From Lachnospiraceae bacterium (GTDB lineage Bacteria; Bacillota; Clostridia; Lachnospirales; Lachnospiraceae): 38,282 bases of DNA. This document shows, in pieces, positions 1-7,577 of this stretch (its first letter is position 1; each line of letters opens with the position of its first letter). The notes beneath the pieces are model-generated. The model had not been told where the DNA came from, made no database searches, and was given only the letters and a program-made list of their open reading frames with translations. The stretch is taken from contig JAILPE010000006.1 of NCBI GenBank assembly GCA_024699645.1, forward strand, positions 1 through 38,282, read 5' to 3'. The translations under genes and the position numbers were made by a program.

Positions 1-11
1 GAAACACAGGC

Positions 12-188
12 GAACACCCCGGGTGATAGAGTATACCGAAAACGATAGGAGTCCGACCGACCTACACAAGTATTGTGCTGCTCGGGAGGCCGCCATGTTC
101 GCTTGCGGCCGGGAGAGCAGCAGATAATACGCAGTGTAGTAGGGTAGGACGACGTGTTTTCCGGTATATTCTATCGCTCGGGGTGTTC
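12..188 (-). ncRNA. L10 leader (rplJ-rplL autoregulatory mRNA leader)
   Basis: On the minus strand, downstream of rplA and just before the window edge where rplJ would lie, a long-range stem closes this segment. GAACACCCC (12-20) pairs with GGGGTGTTC (180-188), and GATAGA-TATACCG (about 25-37) pairs with CGGTATA-TCTATC (about 162-175), with a large GC-rich hairpin inside. Position and fold match the known L10 leader, to which the L10-(L12)4 complex binds to repress its own operon. rplJ itself is outside the window, so the call rests on structure and synteny. Confidence 0.75.
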
Positions 189-200
189 TTAGTAACGCTT

Positions 201-232
201 AAGGGCATGTATCCGACAGGATACATGCCCTT
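201..232 (-). terminator. Perfect 14-bp hairpin between rplA and the L10 leader
   Basis: Arms 201-214 and 219-232 are perfectly complementary around a 4-nt loop (GACA on the plus strand). Read on the minus strand it follows rplA but is trailed only by TT and then AAGCG, so it is not a textbook intrinsic terminator. The opposite strand has TTTT after the stem. It may stabilise the rplA 3' end or partly terminate before the L10 leader. Confidence 0.5.
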
Positions 233-281
233 TTCATACATAAACATTATGTCATTATGTTCGAATAAATTCGATTGTGAA

Positions 282-974
282 TTACTGGAATCTTGCAGTA
301 TTAAGCTTGATTCCGGGGCCCATTGTCGATGCGATGGTAGCGCTCTTGATGTATGCGCCCTTTGCTGCAGCGGGCTTAGCCTTAAGAAGAGCTCCGATAA
401 GTGTATCAAGGTTCTCTGTAAGCTGATCTTCTGTGAAAGAAGCTTTTCCGACAGGGCAGTGAATGATATTTGTCTTATCAAGACGATACTCAATCTTACC
501 TGCTTTAATATCGTTAACAGCCTTGGTAACATCCATTGTTACTGTGCCTGCCTTGGGGTTAGGCATGAGACCCTTAGGTCCGAGTACACGTCCGAGACGT
601 CCTACAACGCCCATCATATCGGGTGTTGCTACAACAACATCAAACTCAAACCAACCCTCGTTCTGGATCTTGGGGATGAGCTCGTCGCCGCCGACATAAT
701 CAGCTCCTGCTGCCTCAGCCTCAGCAACCTTGTCACCCTTTGCAAATACAAGTACGCGAACCTTCTTTCCTGTTCCGTGAGGGAGAACTACCGCACCACG
801 AACCTGCTGGTCTGCGTGACGTCCATCAACGCCAAGTCTGAAGTGTGCTTCGATTGTCTCGTCAAATTTAGATGTAGCAGTTTTCTTTACAAGACTACAT
901 GCATCCGCAACTGTGTATGTTGCTGTCTTGTCAATGAGCTTTGCTGCTTCTGTGTATTTCTTTCCTCTTTTCAT
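282..974 (-). CDS. rplA: 50S ribosomal protein L1
   Basis: L1 is a large-subunit protein of the ribosomal stalk that binds 23S rRNA and, in many bacteria, represses translation of its own L11-L1 operon. The 230-residue length is standard. The start [10 protein letters not shown], the central [17 protein letters not shown] block (conserved L1 signature) and the C-terminal [11 protein letters not shown] segment are all present. The ATG at 974 follows a strong GGGAGG Shine-Dalgarno. It is the last gene of the rpmG-secE-nusG-rplK-rplA set, 89 nt after rplK. Nothing is unusual in the sequence. Confidence 0.97.
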   Translation of the reverse strand: MKRGKKYTEAAKLIDKTATYTVADACSLVKKTATSKFDETIEAHFRLGVDGRHADQQVRGAVVLPHGTGKKVRVLVFAKGDKVAEAEAAGADYVGGDELIPKIQNEGWFEFDVVVATPDMMGVVGRLGRVLGPKGLMPNPKAGTVTMDVTKAVNDIKAGKIEYRLDKTNIIHCPVGKASFTEDQLTENLDTLIGALLKAKPAAAKGAYIKSATIASTMGPGIKLNTARFQ

Positions 975-1063
975 TCTTTTTACCTCCCGGTGGTATTATC
1001 GGGTAATTAACCCTTCCACTCGTTATCTATCTGTGTTTTGTGTTATTAAAGACTTCGGACCGA

Positions 1064-1489
1064 TCAGTCCTCTACTACGATTCCCATGCTTCTTGCTGTA
1101 CCTGAGATCATGCTGACAGCAGCTTCGATACTGGCTGCATTAAGATCAGGCATCTTGAGCTCGGCAATCTTCTGAACCTCAGACTTCTTAATGGTAGCTA
1201 CCTTGTTCTTGTTCGGTACACCTGAAGCCGATTTAAGGTTACAAGCCTTCTTTAAAAGCACTGCTGCAGGAGGAGTTTTTGTAATGAAGCTGAAGCTTCT
1301 GTCTGCATATACCGTGATGACTACAGGAATAATAAGATCTCCCTGATCTGCGGTTCTTGCATTAAACTCCTTGGTAAATTGAACGATATTCACACCGTGC
1401 TGACCAAGTGCAGGACCTACGGGAGGCGCCGGAGTAGCCTTGCCGGCCGGAATCTGTAACTTAATGTAGCCTGTGACTTTCTTAGCCAT
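1064..1489 (-). CDS. rplK: 50S ribosomal protein L11
   Basis: L11 binds the GTPase-associated region of 23S rRNA and takes part in factor binding and the stringent response. The 141-residue length is normal. The N-terminal [17 protein letters not shown] motif and the C-terminal RNA-binding domain ending in SMGIVVED identify it. The ATG at 1489 follows an AAGGGGA ribosome-binding site. It lies 24 nt downstream of nusG and 89 nt upstream of rplA, which is the usual bacterial order. Confidence 0.97.
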   Translation of the reverse strand: MAKKVTGYIKLQIPAGKATPAPPVGPALGQHGVNIVQFTKEFNARTADQGDLIIPVVITVYADRSFSFITKTPPAAVLLKKACNLKSASGVPNKNKVATIKKSEVQKIAELKMPDLNAASIEAAVSMISGTARSMGIVVED

Positions 1490-1513
1490 AATTATTTCCC
1501 CTTTTCTTTCTGA

Positions 1514-2038
1514 TTAATTCTCGGCTTTTACATCTGTAAAGTCGAGTTCGACAAGTGTTTCCTTGCCAAACATATCAATACCGACCTTAACGGTCTGTGC
1601 CTTTGTGTTGATCTCTTTGACGATCGCTGAGGAATTTTCCCAGGAACCATTGATGATCGTTACTATATCGCCTTCTTCAAAATCAACGGCGATCTCATCA
1701 GGTTTGCCAACCATGTTTTCCAGGTCTGTCTGAGTCAGCGGAACCGGTTTCGATCCGGGTCCTACAAAGCCTGTAACACCTCGTGTGTTACGAACCACGT
1801 ACCAAGTATCATCATCCATTACCATACGGATAAGAACATAGCCGGGGAACATCTTCTTCTGGACTTCTTTTCTCGCACCGTCTTTAAATTCAACAACATT
1901 CTGTAAGGGAACCGAAACTTCAAGGATCCTGTCCTGCATGTTTCTGTTCTCGATCGCTTTTTCAATATTGGCTTTTACTTTGTTCTCGTAGCCCGAATAT
2001 GTGTGGACTACATACCATTTAGCATCTTCTGCTGCCAT
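1514..2038 (-). CDS. nusG: Transcription termination/antitermination protein NusG
   Basis: NusG binds RNA polymerase, affects pausing and termination, and links transcription to translation. The 174-residue protein has the N-terminal NGN domain (KWYVVHTYSGYENKVK near residues 7-22, and FPGYVLIRM) and a C-terminal KOW domain (FEEGDIVTIINGSWENS, about 122-138). The start is ATG after GAGAGGTAATC. It follows secE by 28 nt in a single co-oriented run. This is the true NusG, unlike the short NusG-domain-II membrane protein at 5051-5428. Confidence 0.97.
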   Translation of the reverse strand: MAAEDAKWYVVHTYSGYENKVKANIEKAIENRNMQDRILEVSVPLQNVVEFKDGARKEVQKKMFPGYVLIRMVMDDDTWYVVRNTRGVTGFVGPGSKPVPLTQTDLENMVGKPDEIAVDFEEGDIVTIINGSWENSSAIVKEINTKAQTVKVGIDMFGKETLVELDFTDVKAEN

Positions 2039-2066
2039 GATTACCTCTCAGTATATGGTAGTTTGC

Positions 2067-2282
2067 TTATCCGAGCAATCCAAGCGCGTTGATTCCGTAC
2101 TTAATAACGAGATCAACAAGAGCGATGAATCCACCCAGGATAACCGAATATACAACTACTGCCGTCGTTTCCTTGATCAATGTTGATTTTCCGGGCCAGG
2201 AGATCTTCTTGAACTCAGATTTTACACCTTTAAAAAAGCTTTTTTTCGCAGTGCCTGTAGCACTTCCATTGTTCTCTGCCAT
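2067..2282 (-). CDS. secE: Preprotein translocase subunit SecE
   Basis: SecE is the small essential clamp subunit of the SecYEG protein-conducting channel. This 71-residue protein is the short single-helix type usual in Gram-positive bacteria. It has a hydrophilic N-terminus, the conserved KSEFKKISWPGKSTLIKET amphipathic segment and one membrane helix (about residues 41-63). The ATG at 2282 is preceded by GGAGGTTAACT. rpmG ends 12 nt upstream and nusG begins 28 nt downstream. Confidence 0.95.
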   Translation of the reverse strand: MAENNGSATGTAKKSFFKGVKSEFKKISWPGKSTLIKETTAVVVYSVILGGFIALVDLVIKYGINALGLLG

Positions 2283-2294
2283 TAGTTAACCTCC

Positions 2295-2444
2295 TTATTT
2301 GGTTTCCTTATGCAGGGTGTGCTTCTTGCAGAATCTGCAGTACTTCATGGTCTCCATCCTGTCCGGATGATTCTTCTTCTCTTTCGTCGTGTTGTAGTTA
2401 CGCTGCTTGCACTCTGTGCATGCTAATGTAATCTTTGTTCGCAC
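2295..2444 (-). CDS. rpmG: 50S ribosomal protein L33, zinc-binding type
   Basis: A 49-residue reading frame begins with GTG at 2442-2444, eight bases after GGAGG, and ends with TAA at 2295-2297. The protein (start [20 protein letters not shown]) contains two CxxC pairs, C9-T-E-C12 and C36-R-F-C39, which form the zinc ribbon of the C+ form of L33. In many Firmicutes this gene sits directly before secE and nusG, as here. The C+ form is the zinc-dependent version; zinc-free paralogues can replace it under zinc limitation, and none is visible in this window. Confidence 0.95.
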   Translation of the reverse strand: MRTKITLACTECKQRNYNTTKEKKNHPDRMETMKYCRFCKKHTLHKETK

Positions 2445-2503
2445 AACTTCCACCTCCGTTTTTTGAAATCTCACGAGCGATGTGGTTGTTCGCCCGTGGC
2501 CTT

Positions 2504-2533
2504 ATTGTACCGCCGGCTTTCATGAGCTCCCAA
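2504..2533 (-). promoter_or_regulatory. Possible second promoter P2 for rpmG
   Basis: TTGGGA (2528-2533) and TACAAT (2504-2509) on the minus strand are spaced 18 bp, closer to rpmG than P1. The -35 is weak (4 of 6). It might be an additional start point of the operon. Confidence 0.35.
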
Positions 2534-2599
2534 CAAACAAAACCTTGCTGCGCAATGTCGTTTGTTTGGCGCACAAAAAAAAGACTGTCGCCAGCTTCC

Positions 2600-2631
2600 A
2601 TAATATATCACGGTATAAACTGCTTTGTCAA
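2600..2631 (-). promoter_or_regulatory. Promoter P1 for rpmG-secE-nusG-rplKA
   Basis: On the minus strand a perfect -35 TTGACA (2626-2631) is followed after 18 bp by TATATT (2602-2607), overlapping TATTAT (2600-2605). It faces rpmG, about 150 nt upstream of its start. It is the strongest promoter-like match in this gap. Confidence 0.7.
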
Positions 2632-2673
2632 CACTTCTTTTATCAATTCTCCTCCTTTTTGCCCATTTCAGGC

Positions 2674-2702
2674 TTGCTTAATGTATTCTACAGTTGTATT
2701 AT
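2674..2702 (+). promoter_or_regulatory. Promoter for the subtilase operon
   Basis: TTGCTT (2674-2679), a 17-bp spacer and TATTAT (2697-2702) face the subtilase gene, whose start codon is about 100 nt downstream. Confidence 0.6.
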
Positions 2703-2800
2703 ATTTTACAGGACTTTGTTTTAGCTGTTTTTCTTGCCCTGAACCCCGGGCAGTCCATATATGGGAATACCGAAATCATCTGAATGAAAGGTCTGTATAT

Positions 2801-5014
2801 ATGAGATCACGTTTTCTTTCAAGAATCACCCCAATGATCGTCAGCTCCGCTCTGATCCTTTGCTCTTTTACAACTCCCGGTTCGATCGGTCCGAACACGA
2901 TCGACTCCTTCGGCGCCGAGACTGCCGTTTACCTCAACGGGCGCTCCATAATCACATGGAAGGAAAACACTCCGCTCTACGAACAGGAATTTCTTCTTAA
3001 TAATTGTAACTTTGAGATCGAGTATTCGGATCCCGATTTTTCCATCGGTACTTTCGCCGACTCAGATTCCTTCAACGCAGCAAAAGAATCTCCATACGTT
3101 CTTTCGGTCGAGGCCGATTCGCCCCTCGAAGCGCAGTCTCTCACCGACGATCCCTTCTCTTCAACGCAGTGGTGGCTTGAGAACACAGGCACATACACGA
3201 AAGCCGATCCATCCGGTTCTTCATATAAGATTACTTCAACGGCCGACATAGACATTGATGCGGAAGAAGGCTGGCCGCTTTATAAATCCTCGATCGGAGG
3301 AGCTCACGAAGTGACCGTGGCGATAATAGACACAGGGATCGACTACCGCCATGAAGACCTCAAAGACGCGATGTGGATCAACGAAGGCGAGATCCCGGAC
3401 AACGGCATAGATGATGACCACAACGGCTATGTTGACGATATTTACGGCTGGGACTTCTATAACGACGAAGCCTCCGTCTGTCATTACGTTGAAAACGGGG
3501 ACGGCTCATATTCGGCAGATCCGAACGACCGTGACGATCACGGAACGCACATCGCCGGCATAATCGTTGCCCGCGCAAACAACCAAACTGCGATCTCCGG
3601 TATCGCAAGATACCTTCACACCCGCGTTATGGCACTTAAAATCCATGGCGGCCCCGACAGAAAAGGCTCCGTTTCCGACGCGGTAAAAGCGATCCGATAT
3701 GCGCAGAGCAAAGGCGCATCTGTCTGCAATATCAGCTGGGGGTCATATACTGCCAGCTCCGCACTCGAAACTGCGATAAAGCGCTCCACGATGCTGTTCG
3801 TCTGCGCCGCCGGCAACTACGGCAACGACAACGACATCACCCCTCTCTACCCCGCATCTTTCGACCTTCCGAATATAATAAGCGTCGCTTATGTTGATTC
3901 TGACGGTCTGCTTCCGTCGGATTCGTGTTTTGGCGCAACAAGTGTTGACCTTGCGGCTCCGAGCACCGACATATACAGCACCATCGTCGGATCCTGCGGA
4001 TATATGAGCGGATCTTCGATGGCCGCTCCCATGGTCAGCGCCGTTTCGGCGATCCTTTTCTCTCTGAGGAACAACCTCACTCCCATAAGCGTCAAAGACG
4101 TGATCCTCAGAAATACCAAACCTCTCGATTCACTTGCCGGGAAATGCGTCAGCGGCGGCCTCCTCAATCTTTACCGCTGTATGAAGGCAAAAGACGATCT
4201 TGTGCGGGACAAGGAGGCACCCACATTTACATGGACCCGTTCATTTACAGACGGAAACATTGTCCTGAATTTCGATGCCACTGACGGAGAGGACGGCTCC
4301 GGAGTCAATTCCATGTTCTATATGCTCGGCAAACGAGAGCCCTCGGATTTCGCCCGCGGAACCGAAGGCACGCTGATCGAGAACAACACTCTTGTTCTTC
4401 AAAAGGGCGGCAAACACACCATCTACGTCTATGACAACACAGGGAACGCTTCCACCGTGACCATCCCCGTTATTGACGACAAGCTTCCTCCCCGTATAAC
4501 CGACGTCTCATTCGTTGTAAACAATAAGAGAAACAAATTCACGGTTACCGCTAAAGTCTCCGATAACCAAAGCGGCTTAAAGAGCATAAAATATCTTCCC
4601 GGACAATGCGGCGTAGCTGACTTTTCCTCCGGAGGAACCGTCCTCAAACCGGACAGCGACAACATCATCAGCTTTAAGACGACCAAGCCGGGGATCTACA
4701 CGATCCTTGCAACCGACAACCGCGGAAACAAGGCGCTCGAAACAGTCAGAACATATGTCAGAACCGCGCAGAGTATTACGCTCAGCGATTCAACGCTTAT
4801 GCTGTCTGTCGGCGATACTTTTCTCATAAACACTTCTCTTTCACCGAATTATTCCACAGACACTGTCTATTTCCGTTCTGCCGACGAAGATGTTGCGGCA
4901 GTAACAAACAGCGGAAAGGTTACTGCAAGAGGTATCGGTACCACAACGATCACCGCGACGGCAACGGGCGGCGCAACCGCAACCTGCACCGTTACGGTAA
5001 ACACATTCGGTTAA
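2801..5014 (+). CDS. Secreted subtilisin-like serine protease (S8) with C-terminal Ig-like domain
   Basis: A 737-residue exported peptidase. The ATG at 2801 follows AAAGG and opens a signal peptide (MRSRFLSRITPMIVSSALIL, ending near SFG at about 40). The frame stays open upstream to 2435, but that part has no signal-like start. A propeptide region precedes the S8 domain. The triad is visible: D177 in IIDTGIDY, H247 in DDHGTHIAG and S406 in MSGSSMAAP, with oxyanion N339 in AAGNYG. Residues of about 480-650 look like beta-sandwich modules, and the last 80 or so form a BIG2-like domain (VTNSGKVTARGIGTTTITA). No LPXTG or membrane anchor is seen, so it is probably released or wall-associated. The substrate is unknown. 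Two membrane-protein genes follow at 36 nt, perhaps co-transcribed. Confidence 0.92.
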   Translation: MRSRFLSRITPMIVSSALILCSFTTPGSIGPNTIDSFGAETAVYLNGRSIITWKENTPLYEQEFLLNNCNFEIEYSDPDFSIGTFADSDSFNAAKESPYVLSVEADSPLEAQSLTDDPFSSTQWWLENTGTYTKADPSGSSYKITSTADIDIDAEEGWPLYKSSIGGAHEVTVAIIDTGIDYRHEDLKDAMWINEGEIPDNGIDDDHNGYVDDIYGWDFYNDEASVCHYVENGDGSYSADPNDRDDHGTHIAGIIVARANNQTAISGIARYLHTRVMALKIHGGPDRKGSVSDAVKAIRYAQSKGASVCNISWGSYTASSALETAIKRSTMLFVCAAGNYGNDNDITPLYPASFDLPNIISVAYVDSDGLLPSDSCFGATSVDLAAPSTDIYSTIVGSCGYMSGSSMAAPMVSAVSAILFSLRNNLTPISVKDVILRNTKPLDSLAGKCVSGGLLNLYRCMKAKDDLVRDKEAPTFTWTRSFTDGNIVLNFDATDGEDGSGVNSMFYMLGKREPSDFARGTEGTLIENNTLVLQKGGKHTIYVYDNTGNASTVTIPVIDDKLPPRITDVSFVVNNKRNKFTVTAKVSDNQSGLKSIKYLPGQCGVADFSSGGTVLKPDSDNIISFKTTKPGIYTILATDNRGNKALETVRTYVRTAQSITLSDSTLMLSVGDTFLINTSLSPNYSTDTVYFRSADEDVAAVTNSGKVTARGIGTTTITATATGGATATCTVTVNTFG

Positions 5015-5050
5015 GTCAGCCGATATCGGTGAATCAGGAAAGGGTACAGT

Positions 5051-5428
5051 ATGACTTTCTTTAAGAAACAAGACCTGATAATATATGCCCTCGTGCTCAT
5101 CCTTTTCGTATGCTCATTCTTTTTGTGGGGACGAACAACCGGAAGTACGGGGGATATTGTCGTTATCAGCGTCAACGGATCCGAAAAGATGACATTGCCT
5201 TTAAACGAAGATACGGAAGTGCTTGTAAACGGTTTCTTGGGATTAACGTGTAATGTTGTGGTTCAAAACGGCACAGTAAGGATAAGCGAGGCGACATGTC
5301 CCGACAAGCTTTGCGCGAGGCATGAACCAATATCAAAAGACGGCGAATCGATCATATGCCTGCCGGCGCGGATCACCGTGACGGTTCGCAGCAGTAAACC
5401 AAGTGATATCGACGCAATCGCAAGATAA
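5051..5428 (+). CDS. NusG domain II-containing membrane-anchored protein
   Basis: A 125-residue protein with one N-terminal membrane helix (about residues 9-27) and an extracytoplasmic beta-rich domain. That domain holds a conserved CPDKLC motif (near residue 83) and a second Cys in IICLPARITVTV. This is the pattern of small exported proteins annotated as NusG domain II; despite the name they are not transcription factors. The next gene is the Gx/HepI-type membrane protein that commonly accompanies this family. From memory, the EetA/EetB pair of the Listeria flavin-based extracellular electron transfer locus belongs to these two families, so a redox or flavin role is possible but not shown here. 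The ATG follows GGAAAGGG. Confidence 0.8.
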   Translation: MTFFKKQDLIIYALVLILFVCSFFLWGRTTGSTGDIVVISVNGSEKMTLPLNEDTEVLVNGFLGLTCNVVVQNGTVRISEATCPDKLCARHEPISKDGESIICLPARITVTVRSSKPSDIDAIAR

Positions 5429-5446
5429 GCGCAGAAGGAGACAGCA

Positions 5447-5947
5447 ATGAGTGTTTCTCAAAGGACAAACTTAATAACACGCATGGGTCTAATGATCGCC
5501 GCAGCCTTCATTCTGAGCTATATCGAGTCTCTCCTGCCGCCCCTCAGCGCGATCCCCGGAATAAAAGCGGGTCTCGCAAACATCCCGACGCTCATAGCCC
5601 TCTACACGCTCGGAAGCTGGGAGGCCGCAATCGTAAGCTTTGTCAGGATCATCCTTGCAGGCATAACCTTCAACGGTATCCCCGCCATGATATACAGTCT
5701 TGCGGGCGCGACTCTTTGCCTCGCGGTAATGATAACAATGAAAAAGATCGGCATCTTCTCGATCACAGCTGTCAGCGCCTTCGGCGGAGTCTGTCACAAT
5801 ATAGGACAGCTCGCCGCGAGTTCAGTCATGATCGGATTGCCGATCCTTAACTATCTTCCTGTTCTTATCATCTCGGGTACCGTTGCCGGTGCATTTGTCG
5901 GGATCGTTACTACACTGACGTTAAAACACCTGAGGGTATTAGCGTAG
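5447..5947 (+). CDS. Gx transporter family / heptaprenyl diphosphate synthase component I-like membrane protein
   Basis: A 166-residue integral membrane protein with about five hydrophobic segments. Conserved family features include SYIESLLPPLSAIPGIKAGLANI near residues 24-46 and the later GICHN-like block GGVCHNIGQL. It resembles the small substrate-binding (S) subunits of ECF transporters and is often mis-annotated as heptaprenyl diphosphate synthase component I. The SD GAAGGAGA precedes the ATG, 18 nt after the NusG-II gene, so the two are probably co-translated. The substrate is unknown. No terminator is evident downstream, where a gene on the other strand converges. Confidence 0.8.
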   Translation: MSVSQRTNLITRMGLMIAAAFILSYIESLLPPLSAIPGIKAGLANIPTLIALYTLGSWEAAIVSFVRIILAGITFNGIPAMIYSLAGATLCLAVMITMKKIGIFSITAVSAFGGVCHNIGQLAASSVMIGLPILNYLPVLIISGTVAGAFVGIVTTLTLKHLRVLA

Positions 5948-6233
5948 TAGCTGCTGCATCCGTCAAAGACCACCCATGTTATTTCGGAATAATCCTTCCA
6001 CATCAGCAGGCAGACAACGGCCATGCAAACCGAATACATTTTCCCATGCCGGATATCTGCGCCGCAGTAATCCACCGGGAAAAGAAGGGATTTTATGTAC
6101 ATACAGTAAATCTATTGTTTGTGCCAACTCCCAGACTGACCTTTTCAGACTTCAATATAATATTAATGCTATATTCATTATTAGTTAAAACTTCGATTTA
6201 CGACTCCTCTGACCCGCATTACACTGCCGCGCC
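5948..6233. other. Gap between convergent genes, no clear content
   Basis: These 286 nt separate two convergent genes. I found no strong intrinsic terminator and no RNA gene. An AT-rich patch near 6150-6185 contains short palindromes. A minus-strand frame from 6102 encodes plausible-looking hydrophobic peptide but lacks an SD and runs into the gene at 5447-5947, so I do not call it. Confidence 0.4.
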
Positions 6234-7577
6234 TTACTCTGACTTCATCGCCTCGATAGCCGAGATCTTGGTTGCACGGAGTGCCGGGAAGAAGCCCGAA
6301 AGCACGCCGACCATCATACCGAAGAACGCCGCAAAGAAAGGCAGCCAGAACGGTATAACGGAGAACGACGAGCCTTCCGCAACACCCATGCTTCCGCTCA
6401 TGAGCGACTGAAATATCTGTCCGCCGTAGGTATTTAGGATCCAGGAAACCAAATAGCTCAGTCCGATACCCACTATTCCTCCGATAAGTCCGATGATCCC
6501 CGCCTCAAAAAGGAAAAGCTTTCTTACGTCTCCGACCTTGCAGCCGAGAACCTTCATAATACCGATCTCTTTTGTCCTTTCGTAAATAGACATGATCATC
6601 GTGTTCGCAATATTTATGGCGGAAACCAGCATTGCCACGGCTCCGATCGCACCAAGAACAAGCTCCATCATTTCTGCTGTTTCTTTCATCGGCTCGATAT
6701 ACTGCATATCACTCATCGACTTGAAGCCGAGTTTCTCGATCTCTTCCTGTACCTCCGACACATTGTTCATGTTGTCGACATTCAGCATGATCGTTTCATA
6801 TTTTTCAAGCGATGCGAGTGCCTTTTTTCGGTCGGATATCTTAAGTGTATTGGCAAACTTCTTATACCATTCTTTGTATGTATCAATATCGATAAAGCAA
6901 GAATAATCCGCCTGCGAATATCCGCTCTCGGACGCCTGGATCATATACCTGTTATTCAGCTTCTGTTCAAATTCCTTCTTCCTCGGGTTTACCTGAAACT
7001 GGTAATCCTGAATCTTAATGGAGAGCTGATCTGTACGTATATCCACGTCTTTTGTTTTGGGACGTCTGCCGTCATAATACTGGAACTGTCCCTGAATGGC
7101 CTGCGGCCCGATATATATCGCATCCGCACTGTTCTCCTTATTGGGGTACGTTCCGTCCTCGAGAGCCGGATATCCGAATCCCTCATAGCAGTCCATATCC
7201 ATGATCATAAACTGCGTCCATGTGCTGTACTTTCCTGAGAAAAGCTGCATGTTCCAGTTATTGATCACAGGCGTTATAGCCTTGACATGCTCTATTTGTC
7301 TGAGTCGGTCCAAAACCTTGTCGTCAAGATTCTGAAGCGTTTGTTTCCATTCGCCGTTCTCATCCTCCGACCATGAATCAGCCGAAACCTGAACGATCGT
7401 CATTCCTCCGTTTTGCATAACGGAAGCCTCGAAGCTCTCATTCATACCGATTCCGACCGAGATCATGACAACGATCGACACGGTTCCGATGATAACGCCT
7501 ATAACTGTCAGAAGGGTCCTTGCCTTTCGCCTCAGAAGATTGCGCAGACCCATCCTAATTAGGTCAAATATCCTCAT
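6234..7577 (-). CDS. MacB-like ABC transporter permease (FtsX/MacB fold)
   Basis: A 447-residue permease: one N-terminal membrane helix (about residues 20-43, GLRNLLRRKARTLLTVIGVIIG), a large extracytoplasmic domain (about 45-300), and three C-terminal helices with the typical KEIGIMKVLGCKVGDVRKLFLFEAGIIG coupling region and an RATKISAIEAMKSE tail. This is the MacB topology, used by mechanotransmission ABC systems that act on the outer face of the membrane rather than by classic channel transport. Its ATG lies inside the end of the upstream surface-protein gene (14-nt overlap), so translation is coupled. It works with the ATPase at 10323-11114. The substrate is unknown. Confidence 0.9.
   Translation of the reverse strand: MRIFDLIRMGLRNLLRRKARTLLTVIGVIIGTVSIVVMISVGIGMNESFEASVMQNGGMTIVQVSADSWSEDENGEWKQTLQNLDDKVLDRLRQIEHVKAITPVINNWNMQLFSGKYSTWTQFMIMDMDCYEGFGYPALEDGTYPNKENSADAIYIGPQAIQGQFQYYDGRRPKTKDVDIRTDQLSIKIQDYQFQVNPRKKEFEQKLNNRYMIQASESGYSQADYSCFIDIDTYKEWYKKFANTLKISDRKKALASLEKYETIMLNVDNMNNVSEVQEEIEKLGFKSMSDMQYIEPMKETAEMMELVLGAIGAVAMLVSAINIANTMIMSIYERTKEIGIMKVLGCKVGDVRKLFLFEAGIIGLIGGIVGIGLSYLVSWILNTYGGQIFQSLMSGSMGVAEGSSFSVIPFWLPFFAAFFGMMVGVLSGFFPALRATKISAIEAMKSE

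Larger units (their letters stand above)
2445..2800. other. Divergent intergenic region between rpmG and the subtilase gene
   Basis: This 356-nt gap holds divergent promoters for rpmG (minus) and the subtilase (plus), plus a rpmG leader of about 150 nt. Within that leader are an imperfect inverted repeat (CCAACAAAC at 2530-2538 against GTTTGTTTGG about 25 nt later) and a run of eight A on the plus strand flanked by GGCG and CGCC. I see no tRNA or convincing small gene here. The role of the leader hairpins is unknown. Confidence 0.6.

Noticed and set aside
75-1010. 311-residue plus-strand frame over rplA
   Set aside because: Antisense shadow of rplA with Cys-rich, low-complexity sequence and no SD; rplA on the minus strand is certain.
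2398-2601. 67-residue minus-strand frame in the rpmG leader
   Set aside because: It overlaps rpmG in another frame and has no family resemblance; the region is the operon leader.
2435-2800. Upstream extension of the subtilase frame (122 extra codons)
   Set aside because: It would run through the rpmG promoter and leader and has no signal-like start. The ATG at 2801 has an SD and begins a proper signal peptide.
5851-6102. 83-residue minus-strand frame, hydrophobic and plausible-looking
   Set aside because: No ribosome-binding site, and its 3' third overlaps the Gx-family gene. It might be a decayed fragment, but the sequence gives no support.
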